A stretch of DNA of 56,722 nucleotides from Bacteroidota bacterium (GTDB taxonomy: Bacteria; Bacteroidota; Bacteroidia; UKL13-3). Positions 44,997 through 55,110 of this stretch are shown here, one piece after another (position 1 is the first letter of the stretch; every line of letters begins with the position of its first letter). The notes below the pieces were generated by a model. The model made no database searches, was not told the DNA's origin, and worked only from the letters and a program-made list of their open reading frames with translations. Where the stretch lies: contig JAWXAU010000031.1 of NCBI GenBank assembly GCA_034439655.1, positions 1 to 56,722 of the forward strand, written 5' to 3'. A program made the translations under genes and the position numbers.

Positions 44997-47900
44997 TTAG
45001 TGTGCAACAATAATTTTCTCTTTCGAGATGATGTCATTGCCGATCATTTCTATCATATATACACCTTGAGTAAAAGCTTCAAGATTTATGTTCAACTGTT
45101 TTTCTCCATTGAGGTTATGGGTTAAAACCAATTTGCCTGCAAGGTCATATACACGAATAGTATTATATACATTTCCTTCAGGTAGTTTAATAGTAACTAA
45201 GCCATTGGTAGGGTTAGGGAATACCTCAACATTGCCTGAAGTACTAACCATTGCAATACCTGTGGGGATAGATATATTAAGAATAGCAGTATCATAACAA
45301 GGGGCAACTACTTTCACAAAACCAGTTCCTATTTTGCTCCATTGTACCTGTATGGCATTACTACCTTGTCCACTTATTATATTACCGCCGCTAACTACCC
45401 AAGTGTAGCTGCTGCCTGATACAAATGCCACTGAGTATGTTTCTACATTTGGAACGTTTACTGTGGTGTTTCCTGTGATGCTGCCTAAGCTTTGTTTAGT
45501 TGTTACACTAACTGTAATAGTATTACTTGTGGAACTGCAACCTGATGAATTTGTAGCTGTAACTGTATATGAACCAGAAGTATTTACGATGAGCATCGTA
45601 TCGATTCCACCGGAAATAACGGTTCCGTTGCGTTTCCACTGATAACTATTACCTAAACCTGTTGTAACCGTGAGCATAATAGTTCCACCTGTACAAAATG
45701 TGGTAGGGCCATTAGCTGAAGCAACAACAGTTGGATTGGGATTAAGTCGAATGGTTACCGTAGTGATTTCTGTACAACCTTTATCTGAAATAATGGTAAG
45801 TGAAACATTATACACGCCAGCAGTAGCATATATAATGCTTGGGCTTGCTGCAGTATCGGTTATACCGTTTCCGAAATTCCAAAGTCGGGTATAAGAACCA
45901 CTTGCAATAGTGCTTGAATCAGTAAATTTAAAATTATTTCCTATAATACATTGGGAAGAATTATTTACTCCAATTTTTGCAGTGAGTTGCGAATATATAG
46001 TAACATTTGCTGCCACACTGGCCGTACATCCCATATCGGAAGTTATTTTTAATGATACATTATATGTTCCAGCGGCGGTATAGCTATGTGTGGTATTTCC
46101 AATTGTATCTGTTTTTCCGTCACCAAAGTTCCATAATAAACTATATGAACCTGATGCAATGCTTGATGAATCTATAAACACAAAACCATTACCGTTAAAG
46201 CATGAAGTATTCATATTAATTCCAAATTTGGCAGAAGGCTCGGGGTTCACATTTATTTTTACCGAAGCAGTATCTACACAACCTGAGTCGGTAGTAAGGA
46301 TTAGATTGGCGGTATATATGCCAGCATTTGCATAGCTGTGAGTTGGCATTGCTGCTGTATCGGTATTTCCGTCGCCAAAATCCCACATACGAGAATAGCT
46401 TCCAGAAGAAAGTGTAGAAGAATCAGCAAACATAAAACTGTTGCCATTAAAGCATGCTGAAGTATTACTGATATACATTGTTTTGTTTACCGAAGGCATT
46501 ACTGAGACATCCACTGAACTTGTATCCATACAGCCCATATCACTAGCTATGATGAGTGAAGTTGTATACTTGCCTGCATTATTATAAGAATGTGAAGGGC
46601 TAGATGTTGTATCAGTTGTTCCATCACCGAAATCCCACAATAGTGTATATGAACCTGCAGTGATGCTAGAGAAATCTAAATATGAAAAATCATTGTTAGT
46701 TAAACATAGGCTATTTGTATTTACCCAAGCAACAGAATTAGGCATTGGGTTTACGAAAATATTAAAGGCAACGCTGTCGAAGCAACCTTCATCGGTTGTA
46801 ATTTTAAGACTTGCAGTATATCCACCGTCATTAGTATAAGTATAGGAGGGATTTGCTGAGGTATCAGAATTTCCATCACCAAAGTCCCACACACGGGTAT
46901 AATTACCGCTAGATAAAGTTGAAGAATCGACAAACATAAAGTTGTTGCCTGTTAAACATTGTGAAATAGCATTTGCCGACCAATTAATAATGGGCATTGG
47001 GTTTACTGTAATATCAATTGTTACACTATCAGTGCATCCCTTATCAGATACAAGGGTGAGCGAAACTGTATAATTTCCATCACTCGTGTAGGTGTGACTA
47101 GGCATAGACGCAGTATCTGTATTTCCATCACCAAAATGCCAAGTGCGGGTATATGAACCCGATGCAATTGTAGATGAATCGGTAAATGTAAAATTGTTGC
47201 CGCTCAAACACGCAGTCATCATATTTACGCTTATAGAACCAGCAGGTTCAGGGTTCACATTTAATTTTACTATAGCGGTATCCATACAGCCAGAGTCTGT
47301 GGTTAGAATCAAGTTTGCGACATACTCACCAGCACTAGTATAATTATAAGTCGGCATAGCTGCGGTATCAGAACCTCCATCGCCAAATTCCCACATGCGT
47401 GAGTAGCTTCCAGAACTGAGTGTAGAAGAATCGGCAAACGTAAAGCTATTTCCATTTAGACATTCAGAAGTACTGCTTACATACATTGAAACAGATGCAG
47501 AAGGATTAACTAAAATAGCTAATTTACTCGTATCCATACAGCCTAAATCGCTAGTTAATATTAGGCTAGTTGTATACGAACCTACTGTTAAATAACTATG
47601 TGAAGGACTCGAAGTTGTGTCTGTAGCTCCATCCCCAAAATCCCATAATAAAGTATAAGAACCTGATGAAATACTAGAAAAATCTAAATATGAAAAATTG
47701 TTTCCAAAGTAACATTGCTTTTCATTATCTACCCATGCAACAGCATCGGGTACAGGGTTTACAGTAACCACTACATTTGCACTGTCAAAGCACCCACTGC
47801 TATTCGTAATTTTGAGGCTTGCCGTAAAGCTACCATCAGAAGCATAGGTATGCGAAGGGTTTGCAGCAGTATCTGTGTTTCCATCACCAAAATCCCATAC

Positions 47901-49862
47901 ACGTGTAAAGCTTCCCAGAGCCAAATTGGATGAATCCATAAAGTTAAAGTTATTATTATTTAAACATTGATTACTGTTGTCAACAGTTGCTATTACATTT
48001 GGTAATGCTAAAACTTTAACTGAGAAATTATTCACGAACACACATCCTTGGTTGCTAGTTACAGTTACGCTCACTGCATAGTTCCCTACTACATTATAGG
48101 TATGGGAAGGATTTAAAGATGTATCACTACTGCCATCACCAAAGTCCCAGCTAATAGTGCTTCCAGGGGTAGGATTAGAAGTAAAGTCGAAAGAATTGTT
48201 TTTAATGCATTGTGTCGCATTATTAACTGCTGCGTTTGAAACTGGTAATGGGTTTACAGTGGCAGCCCATGCAACCGAACTAGTGCAACCCATATCGCTG
48301 GTAATTTTCAAACTAGAACTATAAGTACCGATGGCGGAGTAGGTATGCGTAGGGGTAGCTATAGAGTCGGTATTTCCGTCACCGAAATCCCATTCACGTG
48401 TATAGGTGCCCGATGAAATCGAAGAAGAATCTATATACATAAACTGGTTGCCGGCTAAACATTGTGAATTGTCGTTTACCCAAACTTTTGCAATTGGTGA
48501 GGGGTAAACTGTATTCACCCAAGTAACCATATCCTTGCATCCCATATCGCTTACAATTGTAAGACTTGCATTAAAAGAACCTGCGGAACTATAACTGTGA
48601 GAAGGGTTAGCAGTGGTATCAAAACTACCATCTCCAAAATCCCAAAAAATAGTATATGAACCGGAGGCAAGTGTGGAAGAATCGTTATGCATAAAGTTAT
48701 TGCCAGCGAAACATTGGGTTGTATCATTTACCGAGGCAATCGCTTCAGGCATTGGGTTTACACTTATATTTACAGTGCCAGTATCCATACAACCTGAGTC
48801 GGTAGATATTATAAGACTTGCGGTATAAAAACCCACATTGGAATAGGTGTAGGTAGGCATAGCTGCGGTATCAGAACTGCCATCTCCATAATTCAGCACA
48901 CGTGTATAAGCACCAGAATTAACTGTAGACGAATCGGCAAAAGTGAAACTGTTGCCAGTGAGACAGTCAAAATTTTTGTTTACAGAGAATGAAACTGTTG
49001 CAGATGGATTTACCAAAATGCCTAATGCACTGGTATCGACGCATCCCATATCGCTGGTTAATACAAGATGAGTTATATAGCTTCCTGCAGAAGCATAATT
49101 ATGTGTTGGGCTTGATACCGTATCAGAATTACCGTCGCCAAAATTCCAGAGAACTGTGTAGGTACCTGACGACAGTGAAGAGAAGTCTAAGTAAGAAAAA
49201 CTATTTCCACGAAAACATTGAGTTTCAATGTTTACCCATGCTACTGAAACAGGCATTGGGTTGGCCGTTATATTTATGCTTGCGGTATCAATACAACCCA
49301 TGTCGCTGGTAATAGTGAGCATTGTGGTATATGAACCATCAGCACTGTACGAATGGGATGGGGCGTTGGTCGTATCTGAATTGCCATCGCCAAAATCCCA
49401 CATAATAGAATAGCTACCCGAAGCTATACTAGAAAAGTCTAGAAACGTGAAGTTGTTGTCTTTTACGCATTGGTTATCGTTTGCTACAAAAGCATCAGCA
49501 ATTGGCATTGGGTTAACAGTTACTTCAATTGCATTACTGGTGTCGCCAATCGAACTATCATCTGCTATGCGACGGAACCAGGTAGTTACTGACAAAGATA
49601 CTGATTGAAAATCTTGGGTAGTTGCTGATGCGATATCAGCAAATCCATCCGTGTCCGACGACTGGCTCCATTGCCATTGGTAATTGTAGCTTCCGCCACC
49701 ACCCGAAGGCATAGAGCCTGAAAATAATGCAGGTTTACTTCCTTCACAAATACTTTGTGGGGACGAAACGGTGTTGTTTGTAATCTGAGCACTGGTAAAT
49801 GACGTTACCATAAGACCCAAAAGCAAACCAATGAGTTTGATTTTTGTAATTTTATTTTTCAT
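44997..49862 (-). CDS. giant exported protein with 15 PKD repeats and T9SS type A sorting domain
   Basis: 1621 residues. A signal peptide (ends MVTSFTSAQ) and a short Ig-like lead are followed by fifteen PKD units of about 82 residues. Each has a core WDFGDGNxDTxxxPSHxY and SLxITSDxGCxDT. A GTPTFC-type Ig unit follows, then the sorting domain (VEVFPNPTNGLVTIKLPEG, VYDLAGKLVL, FTQGVYMIEM). Unit 15 has FGNG in place of FGDG and unit 3 has NYGDG. PKD arrays act as extended stalks or glycan-binding and adhesive modules on the outer surface. A dedicated terminator follows the gene. Confidence 0.93.
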   Translation of the reverse strand: MKNKITKIKLIGLLLGLMVTSFTSAQITNNTVSSPQSICEGSKPALFSGSMPSGGGGSYNYQWQWSQSSDTDGFADIASATTQDFQSVSLSVTTWFRRIADDSSIGDTSNAIEVTVNPMPIADAFVANDNQCVKDNNFTFLDFSSIASGSYSIMWDFGDGNSDTTNAPSHSYSADGSYTTMLTITSDMGCIDTASINITANPMPVSVAWVNIETQCFRGNSFSYLDFSSLSSGTYTVLWNFGDGNSDTVSSPTHNYASAGSYITHLVLTSDMGCVDTSALGILVNPSATVSFSVNKNFDCLTGNSFTFADSSTVNSGAYTRVLNYGDGSSDTAAMPTYTYSNVGFYTASLIISTDSGCMDTGTVNISVNPMPEAIASVNDTTQCFAGNNFMHNDSSTLASGSYTIFWDFGDGSFDTTANPSHSYSSAGSFNASLTIVSDMGCKDMVTWVNTVYPSPIAKVWVNDNSQCLAGNQFMYIDSSSISSGTYTREWDFGDGNTDSIATPTHTYSAIGTYSSSLKITSDMGCTSSVAWAATVNPLPVSNAAVNNATQCIKNNSFDFTSNPTPGSTISWDFGDGSSDTSLNPSHTYNVVGNYAVSVTVTSNQGCVFVNNFSVKVLALPNVIATVDNSNQCLNNNNFNFMDSSNLALGSFTRVWDFGDGNTDTAANPSHTYASDGSFTASLKITNSSGCFDSANVVVTVNPVPDAVAWVDNEKQCYFGNNFSYLDFSSISSGSYTLLWDFGDGATDTTSSPSHSYLTVGSYTTSLILTSDLGCMDTSKLAILVNPSASVSMYVSSTSECLNGNSFTFADSSTLSSGSYSRMWEFGDGGSDTAAMPTYNYTSAGEYVANLILTTDSGCMDTAIVKLNVNPEPAGSISVNMMTACLSGNNFTFTDSSTIASGSYTRTWHFGDGNTDTASMPSHTYTSDGNYTVSLTLVSDKGCTDSVTIDITVNPMPIINWSANAISQCLTGNNFMFVDSSTLSSGNYTRVWDFGDGNSDTSANPSYTYTNDGGYTASLKITTDEGCFDSVAFNIFVNPMPNSVAWVNTNSLCLTNNDFSYLDFSSITAGSYTLLWDFGDGTTDTTSSPSHSYNNAGKYTTSLIIASDMGCMDTSSVDVSVMPSVNKTMYISNTSACFNGNSFMFADSSTLSSGSYSRMWDFGDGNTDTAAMPTHSYANAGIYTANLILTTDSGCVDTASVKINVNPEPSAKFGINMNTSCFNGNGFVFIDSSSIASGSYSLLWNFGDGKTDTIGNTTHSYTAAGTYNVSLKITSDMGCTASVAANVTIYSQLTAKIGVNNSSQCIIGNNFKFTDSSTIASGSYTRLWNFGNGITDTAASPSIIYATAGVYNVSLTIISDKGCTEITTVTIRLNPNPTVVASANGPTTFCTGGTIMLTVTTGLGNSYQWKRNGTVISGGIDTMLIVNTSGSYTVTATNSSGCSSTSNTITVSVTTKQSLGSITGNTTVNVPNVETYSVAFVSGSSYTWVVSGGNIISGQGSNAIQVQWSKIGTGFVKVVAPCYDTAILNISIPTGIAMVSTSGNVEVFPNPTNGLVTIKLPEGNVYNTIRVYDLAGKLVLTHNLNGEKQLNINLEAFTQGVYMIEMIGNDIISKEKIIVAH

Positions 49863-50153
49863 ATTTTAGGGATATAAATAATTTGTGAGCTGCGAAAGTA
49901 GAACATATTTTTAAAAAGAATTGAACAACTTATCCTAGCTTGTATATAAATTGCCATTCGGAAACTATATTTATAGACAGGTTGGGAGTATCACAATGGC
50001 GTGGTCGTTCATAGGTGATTTAATTTTGAACATTTTTTCAATACAGTGTTGACATATGTACTATATTTCGCCCATCAAAAAAGAGATAAATTATGTAGCC
50101 TTTACAAGAGGTGTACTTAAATAAACATACTACATATAACCTGTAAAATTAAT

Positions 50154-51128
50154 ATGACAAACAGAAGAAATTTTATAAAGAACACAGCATTGGTAATAGG
50201 TTCTATGCCCTTTTTGAGTTTAGCTGAATCAAAAGGTAATTCAAAAATAAAAGGCAAGCCCATAGTGGTAAGCACTTGGGATTTTGGGAAAGTTGCCAAT
50301 CAGGAAGCGTGGAAAATATTATCAGAAAAAGGTTCTGCTGTAGATGCCGTTGAAAAAGGGGTCATGTTTGTTGAATCTGATCCTACACAAATGTCTGTGG
50401 GTTTGGCCGCCTTGCCCGACCGTGATGGACATCCCACGCTTGATGCATGTATTATGAAGGGAAATGGTGATTGTGGTTCCGTTGTTTTTTTAGAACATAT
50501 CATGCATCCGATAAGTGTGGCACGAGGAGTGATGGAAAAAACGCCACATATAATTTTGGCTGGAGAAGGGGCTCAACAATTTGCCATCAATACTTTGGGT
50601 ATGAAAATAGAAACAGTAATCAATCCCAAATCGCAAGACGCATATCAAGAGTGGCTCAAAAAGTCGGAATATAAACCTATCATTAATATAGAAAATCACG
50701 ATACCATTGGTATGATAGCAATGGATGCAAATGGGCTACTGGCAGGTGCTTGCACTACGAGTGGCTTGGCTTTTAAAATGCATGGTAGGGTAGGAGATTC
50801 GCCTATTATAGGAGCTGGATTATTTGTGGATGAAGATGCTGGTGCAGTAACTGCAACTGGTGTTGGCGAAGAGGTGATTAGAATTGCGGGAAGTCATTTG
50901 GTAGCTGAACTTATGCGTAATGGAATGCATCCTGAAAAGGCTTGCAAAACTGCAGTTGAAAGAATATATAAACGAAAAAAAGATAATATCAAAAATATAC
51001 AAGTCGGGTTTATTGCTATCAATTTAGAAGGTGAGGTGGGTGCTTTTGGAATCCATAAAGGATTTACGTATGCTGTAAAAACTGATACCATTGATGAAAT
51101 ATACCAAGGGAAGTTTTTGATGGAGTAA
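50154..51128 (+). CDS. N(4)-(beta-N-acetylglucosaminyl)-L-asparaginase (glycosylasparaginase), Ntn hydrolase
   Basis: 324 residues. A twin-arginine-like leader (NRRNFIKNTALVIGSMPFL) suggests export in folded form. The alpha part has STWDFGKVANQEAW and LPDRDGHPTLDACIM. Self-cleavage is expected before the nucleophile Thr184 in NHDTIGMIAMD. The beta part has CTTSGLAFKMHGRVGDSPI and GAGLFVDEDAGAVTATG, the substrate-binding motifs. It cuts the GlcNAc-Asn bond of N-linked glycopeptides. Related isoaspartyl peptidases share the fold, but the WDFG and HGRVGDSP motifs favour glycosylasparaginase. It may serve degradation of host or environmental glycoproteins. Confidence 0.9.
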   Translation: MTNRRNFIKNTALVIGSMPFLSLAESKGNSKIKGKPIVVSTWDFGKVANQEAWKILSEKGSAVDAVEKGVMFVESDPTQMSVGLAALPDRDGHPTLDACIMKGNGDCGSVVFLEHIMHPISVARGVMEKTPHIILAGEGAQQFAINTLGMKIETVINPKSQDAYQEWLKKSEYKPIINIENHDTIGMIAMDANGLLAGACTTSGLAFKMHGRVGDSPIIGAGLFVDEDAGAVTATGVGEEVIRIAGSHLVAELMRNGMHPEKACKTAVERIYKRKKDNIKNIQVGFIAINLEGEVGAFGIHKGFTYAVKTDTIDEIYQGKFLME

Positions 51129-51212
51129 AAAATAATATTATGTATTTTCTGAACCTATCAAAAAAAATATCTTTTGTTTTTTAAATAAAAGTATTTTTAC
51201 ATTTATTATATC

Positions 51213-51920
51213 ATGCAATCAAATATCATTAAATCATTAAATGTAGAGCTTTGTTGTTACAGCCTTTCAGAAGCTTTGCTTGCCCAACGAGGAGAAGCTG
51301 ATAGAATTGAATTTTGCACAGCCAAAGAACTCGATGGTATTTCTCCAAGTAGAGAAAGTATTATAGAAGTTTTAAACCAAATTACGATTCCAGTTTATAT
51401 AATTGTCCGACCTCGCGGTGGAAACTTTATATATACTCAAGAGGAAATTAATTGGATGTGTGACGAAATGAAATGGGCTGTCCACCATGGAGTAAGCGGT
51501 TTTGTATTCGGAACTTTAAATGATGAAAATAAAATTGATATTATAAATTGCAAAAAACTAATTGATGCATCAGATGGATTTCCTTGTACTTTTCATCGTG
51601 CTTTTGATACCATAGAAAACAAATTGGAAGCTATGGATATATTATATAGTTTGGGATTTAAACGTATACTCACTTCGGGCGGAGTGGGCAACGCAGAAAA
51701 ATATATAAATGTTTTGAAGGAATTGGTCGCTTATGCAAATGATAGAATCATTATTATACCAGGCGGGGGAATAAGGCTACACAATGTTTTGCAAATTGTG
51801 AATGAAACTAAATGTTCTGAAATTCATAGTTCGGATGGTGGGATTATAAATATTAGAAAAAATAAAAAAATAATTTGCACGGTATTGTTTTACGCCCTTA
51901 TCTTTGTAGCCAGTTCTTAA
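51213..51920 (+). CDS. cutC: CutC family protein with an atypical C-terminus
   Basis: 235 residues. The TIM-barrel family motifs are intact: VELCCYSLSEALLAQRGEADRIEFC split over the first 40 residues, then IIVRPRGGNFIYT, FVFGTLND, CTFHRAFD, RILTSGG and PGGGIR. After SEIHSS the sequence is unusual (DGGIINIRKNKK, then a hydrophobic tail ending VASS) and does not look like the usual ending. The last ~15 codons coincide with the promoter of the SAM riboswitch. CutC was named for copper homeostasis, but its biochemical role is uncertain. Confidence 0.88.
   Translation: MQSNIIKSLNVELCCYSLSEALLAQRGEADRIEFCTAKELDGISPSRESIIEVLNQITIPVYIIVRPRGGNFIYTQEEINWMCDEMKWAVHHGVSGFVFGTLNDENKIDIINCKKLIDASDGFPCTFHRAFDTIENKLEAMDILYSLGFKRILTSGGVGNAEKYINVLKELVAYANDRIIIIPGGGIRLHNVLQIVNETKCSEIHSSDGGIINIRKNKKIICTVLFYALIFVASS
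51875..51906 (+). promoter_or_regulatory. promoter of the methionine unit: TTG (51875-51877), 21-base spacer, TATCTTTG (51899-51906)
   Basis: Both boxes fit the Bacteroidota consensus. They lie inside the last codons of cutC, and transcription would begin about 10-15 bases before the riboswitch. Confidence 0.6.
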
Positions 51921-51926
51921 AAATCA

Positions 51927-52038
51927 TCTTATCAAGAAAGGCAGAGGGAAATGGCCCTGCGACGCCTTGACAACCTGTTCTAATTTATTTTAGAACAAGG
52001 TGCCAACTCCAACTCATGTAACAGTGAGATAGATAAGT
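51927..52038 (+). promoter_or_regulatory. SAM-I (S-box) riboswitch
   Basis: The closing stem is CTTATC with GATAAG. After it come AAGAAAGGCAGAGGGA and TGGCCCTGCGACGCC (P2 region with kink-turn and core), GACAACC, a P3 hairpin GTTCTAATTTATTTTAGAAC, GGTGCCAACTCC, and a P4 hairpin before GATAGATAAG. The order and conserved core match SAM-I. It precedes a cystathionine gamma-synthase and a homoserine dehydrogenase, as expected for methionine control. SAM binding should favour the downstream terminator. Confidence 0.93.
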
Positions 52039-52074
52039 TAGAAACAGTGAAACATATTTGTGTACAAGATATAT

Positions 52075-52109
52075 AAGCTCTTCTGACTAAACAGGAGAGC
52101 TTTTTTTAT
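52075..52109 (+). terminator. intrinsic terminator, expression platform of the SAM riboswitch
   Basis: AAGCTCTTCTG and CAGGAGAGCTT form an 11-bp stem (one G-T) with a six-base loop and a T run. It lies 37 bp after the aptamer and 210 bp before the gene. The long gap could hold a second start point. Confidence 0.85.
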
Positions 52110-52319
52110 GTCGATAGTTATCGGCATTGCTCTTCCCGTTTGTCTTTTTAGATAAGTGATTTTATCCCGAACCACGCATTTGAAATGTAATTATTTTTTA
52201 TAGATTAAATGCTTGCGGGATTCTCAATTCTAACCGATAGAAATAAATTAATTTTTATAGGATTTTCTATCGATTGCTTTGGGTAAGATTAAATTCTAAC
52301 AATTTAAATATCATTTATC

Positions 52320-53492
52320 ATGCAAAAAACAACTAGCATTATTCACTCTGTTCCTGTTGACGAACTTACAGGTTCCATCTCCGTTCCAATCTACCAAACT
52401 GCTACATACGTGCAGGAAGCACCCGGTGTTAACAAGGGTTTCGACTACGCACGCAGCAATAATCCCACACGCAAAGTATTAGAAGATATTGTAGCCAAAC
52501 TCGAAAAAGGTGAAGCAGGTTTTGCCTTTGCCACGGGTCTCGCTGCTATTGATGCGGTTTTGAAATTATTGCGTGCAGGCGATGAAATTATTGCCGTCGA
52601 TGATATATATGGTGGAGCATACAGATTGTTCACACATATATATCAAAAGTTCGGTATTAAAATACATTATGTTGATACCACAAATGCCGATAATATTATA
52701 GATTATATCAATCCGAAAACAAAGTTGATATGGGTCGAATCGCCTACCAATCCTACACTTAAGGTGAGCGATATTAAAAAGATTTGTGATATCGCTCATG
52801 CCAATAATAGTTTGGTTGTGGTAGATAATACTTTTGCTTCGCCTATTGCACAACAACCTATTTTATTAGGTGCAGATATTATAATACATAGTGGTACCAA
52901 ATATTTGGGTGGTCATTCCGATTTGGTTGCAGGTCTTGTAGTTGTTAAAACTAAAGAACTTGCTGAGCAAATTAAATTTATACAAAATGCCTCGGGCGGA
53001 ATATTAGGACCACAAGATTGTTGGTTACTCATTCGTGGAATTGAAACTATAACACTTCGAGTGGAACGCCAGTGCAGCACGGCTTTGAAGGTGGCGGAGT
53101 TTTTACAAACTTGTGATGAAGTTGCAGAAGTATATTATCCTGGTTTGCCTACACATCTCAATCATGAAATTGCCAAACAACAACAAAATGGATTATATGG
53201 TGGTGTGGTTTCTTTCTCACTAAAAGATGATACAGAAGCAGCCGCAATTGAATTTGTAACATCCACAAAATATTTCAAATTAGCAGAAAGTTTGGGTGGT
53301 GTAAAAAGTTTGATTTGTCATCCCGCACAAATGACACATAAATCGGTGCCTCGTGAAAAACGCTTACAATCGGGCGTTGTAGACTCCTTGATACGCCTAT
53401 CATGTGGTATAGAAGAAGCCGCAGATTTGATAGAAGACTTGCAGGAAGTATTTGAGAAGATTGGTGTAAAGTATAAGGTAGAAAGTATATAG
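52320..53492 (+). CDS. metB: cystathionine gamma-synthase / trans-sulfuration PLP enzyme
   Basis: 390 residues of the Cys/Met metabolism PLP family. Landmarks are SVPIYQTATYVQ, DYARSNNPTRKVLE, FATGLAAIDAVL, the strand VVVDNTFASPIAQQP, and the PLP lysine Lys194 in HSGTKYLGGHSD. The ending LIRLSCGIEEAADLIEDL is typical. Control by a SAM riboswitch and the neighbouring homoserine dehydrogenase favour a synthesis role (O-acylhomoserine plus cysteine to cystathionine). Cystathionine gamma-lyase is hard to exclude by sequence alone. Confidence 0.88.
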   Translation: MQKTTSIIHSVPVDELTGSISVPIYQTATYVQEAPGVNKGFDYARSNNPTRKVLEDIVAKLEKGEAGFAFATGLAAIDAVLKLLRAGDEIIAVDDIYGGAYRLFTHIYQKFGIKIHYVDTTNADNIIDYINPKTKLIWVESPTNPTLKVSDIKKICDIAHANNSLVVVDNTFASPIAQQPILLGADIIIHSGTKYLGGHSDLVAGLVVVKTKELAEQIKFIQNASGGILGPQDCWLLIRGIETITLRVERQCSTALKVAEFLQTCDEVAEVYYPGLPTHLNHEIAKQQQNGLYGGVVSFSLKDDTEAAAIEFVTSTKYFKLAESLGGVKSLICHPAQMTHKSVPREKRLQSGVVDSLIRLSCGIEEAADLIEDLQEVFEKIGVKYKVESI

Positions 53493-53768
53493 TATCAAGT
53501 CGCTAGTAGCAAATATATAGTCTAAAGTCTAAAGTATATAGATTAAAACTATATACTACAGGAAAACTTTGCTTAAAGACTATACTAAAAATACAAACCT
53601 ACAATTGCTACAACTTCATACTATAGTTTGTACTATTCAGTCTCCCCTCAGGGATTCGCCGCGGCGAATAGAGGGGCTAAAAAGCCATTAACCATTAAAT
53701 TGTTTGCGTAGCACATTTATCATTAACCCCGATGCGGCGGGTATCATTAACCATTAACAATTATTTAT
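53493..53768. other. intergenic repeat-word region
   Basis: No gene. It holds AGTATCAAGT/AGTCTAAAGT word runs, a perfect ATTCGCCGCGGCGAAT palindrome (53654-53669) inside a larger CCCCTC/GAGGGG inverted repeat, and several ATTAACCATTAA words just before the homoserine dehydrogenase start. Confidence 0.5.
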
Positions 53769-55010
53769 ATGTCACAAAATAAAAAATTAACCATAGGACT
53801 CTTCGGATTTGGTGTAGTAGGAGAGGGAATATATAAAGTTTTGCAAGATACGCCTACACTTAATGCAGAGATAAAAAAAGTATGTATCAAACATCCTGAT
53901 AAAAAACGTGAAGCACCTGCAAGCCTTTTCACTACTAATGCTGACGAGTTATTATATGACCAAACTATTAATGTAATAGTTGAATTAATTGACGATGCAG
54001 AATCGGCTTATTATATAGTTACTACAGCATTGAATAATAAAAAATCTGTAGTGAGTGCAAACAAAAAAATGATTGCAGAAAACTTAGAAGAATTGTTGTT
54101 ATTGCAAAAACAAAATGACGTTTCTTTTTTATATGAAGCTGCAGTCTGTGGAAGTATTCCAGTCATCAGAAATTTGGAGGAGTATTATGACAATGATTTG
54201 CTCAATTCATTTTCGGGAATTGTAAATGGCTCGACAAATTATATACTCACCAAAATGAATGAAGAAGGTTTGAGTTATGAAAAAGCACTGAAACAAGCAC
54301 AAGAATTAGGTTTTGCAGAAAGTAACCCCGCCCTTGATGTGGAAGGGAAAGACGCTGTTAACAAACTTGCTATTGTATTACAACATGCTTATGGAGTTAC
54401 GGTAAAGCCAACAGAAATTTTGCATAAAGGAATTACTTTTTTGCATGGCAGCGATACCCAATATGCCAGTGAAAAAGGTCATAATATAAAATTGGTTGCC
54501 ACAGCCAAACGCATTGACGACACTCATATTGTAGCTTTTGTATTGCCTACTTTTGTAAATAATCAAAGTCAGTTATATAATATACGGAATGAATTTAATG
54601 GCGTATTGATTGGAAGCAAATTAGCCGATCAACAATTTCTATATGGAAAAGGAGCTGGTCGTTATCCTACGTCATCAGCGGTGTTGAGTGATATTGCAGC
54701 TTTGCGTTATGATTATCGTTATGAATATAAAAAAGCAGAACGCGGAATCGATTATCAACTCACAAAAAATGATTATATAAAGGTATATGTTAGTTTTGTA
54801 AAAGACGGAGAAGTTGACAAAAATGATTTTGAAAAAATAGAAGAGTCCTATACAAGTTATTCACGTAAATACTTTGTAGGTATTATATCTTTACAAAAAT
54901 TACAAGATGCTACATGGTTTAATAATAAAGATGTTTCAGTTATTTCTTTCGACAATGCTGAAGTGAGTGAGCCAATCTTCACAGTGGAAGAATTGAGTGT
55001 TTTTAATTGA
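53769..55010 (+). CDS. hom: homoserine dehydrogenase
   Basis: 413 residues. The NAD(P)-binding motif GLFGFGVVGEGI is at 10-21. The catalytic domain has GIVNGSTNYILTKM, LGFAESNPALDVEGKDAVNK with the catalytic Lys near 194, and GKGAGRYPTSSAVLSDI. No aspartokinase domain is fused. It reduces aspartate semialdehyde to homoserine, the branch point to methionine and threonine. It is the second gene behind the SAM riboswitch but 276 bp away, so it may have its own promoter. Confidence 0.93.
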   Translation: MSQNKKLTIGLFGFGVVGEGIYKVLQDTPTLNAEIKKVCIKHPDKKREAPASLFTTNADELLYDQTINVIVELIDDAESAYYIVTTALNNKKSVVSANKKMIAENLEELLLLQKQNDVSFLYEAAVCGSIPVIRNLEEYYDNDLLNSFSGIVNGSTNYILTKMNEEGLSYEKALKQAQELGFAESNPALDVEGKDAVNKLAIVLQHAYGVTVKPTEILHKGITFLHGSDTQYASEKGHNIKLVATAKRIDDTHIVAFVLPTFVNNQSQLYNIRNEFNGVLIGSKLADQQFLYGKGAGRYPTSSAVLSDIAALRYDYRYEYKKAERGIDYQLTKNDYIKVYVSFVKDGEVDKNDFEKIEESYTSYSRKYFVGIISLQKLQDATWFNNKDVSVISFDNAEVSEPIFTVEELSVFN

Positions 55011-55110
55011 GGAATAGTTTTTTTGTAGTAAGTTTGTGGAGGAGTATCAAGTAGCTAGTATCAAGTATCAAGTACTTTATACTTGCGACTTTATACTTGA
55101 TAATAAAAGA

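Noticed and set aside
48989-49312. 107-residue plus-strand frame in the PKD gene
   Set aside because: Antisense of PKD repeats; similar shadow frames recur at each repeat.
55036-55110. Longer 80-residue form of the zinc-ribbon protein
   Set aside because: The extra N-terminus translates a non-coding AGTATCAAGT repeat; ATG at 55111 gives a compact zinc-binding protein.
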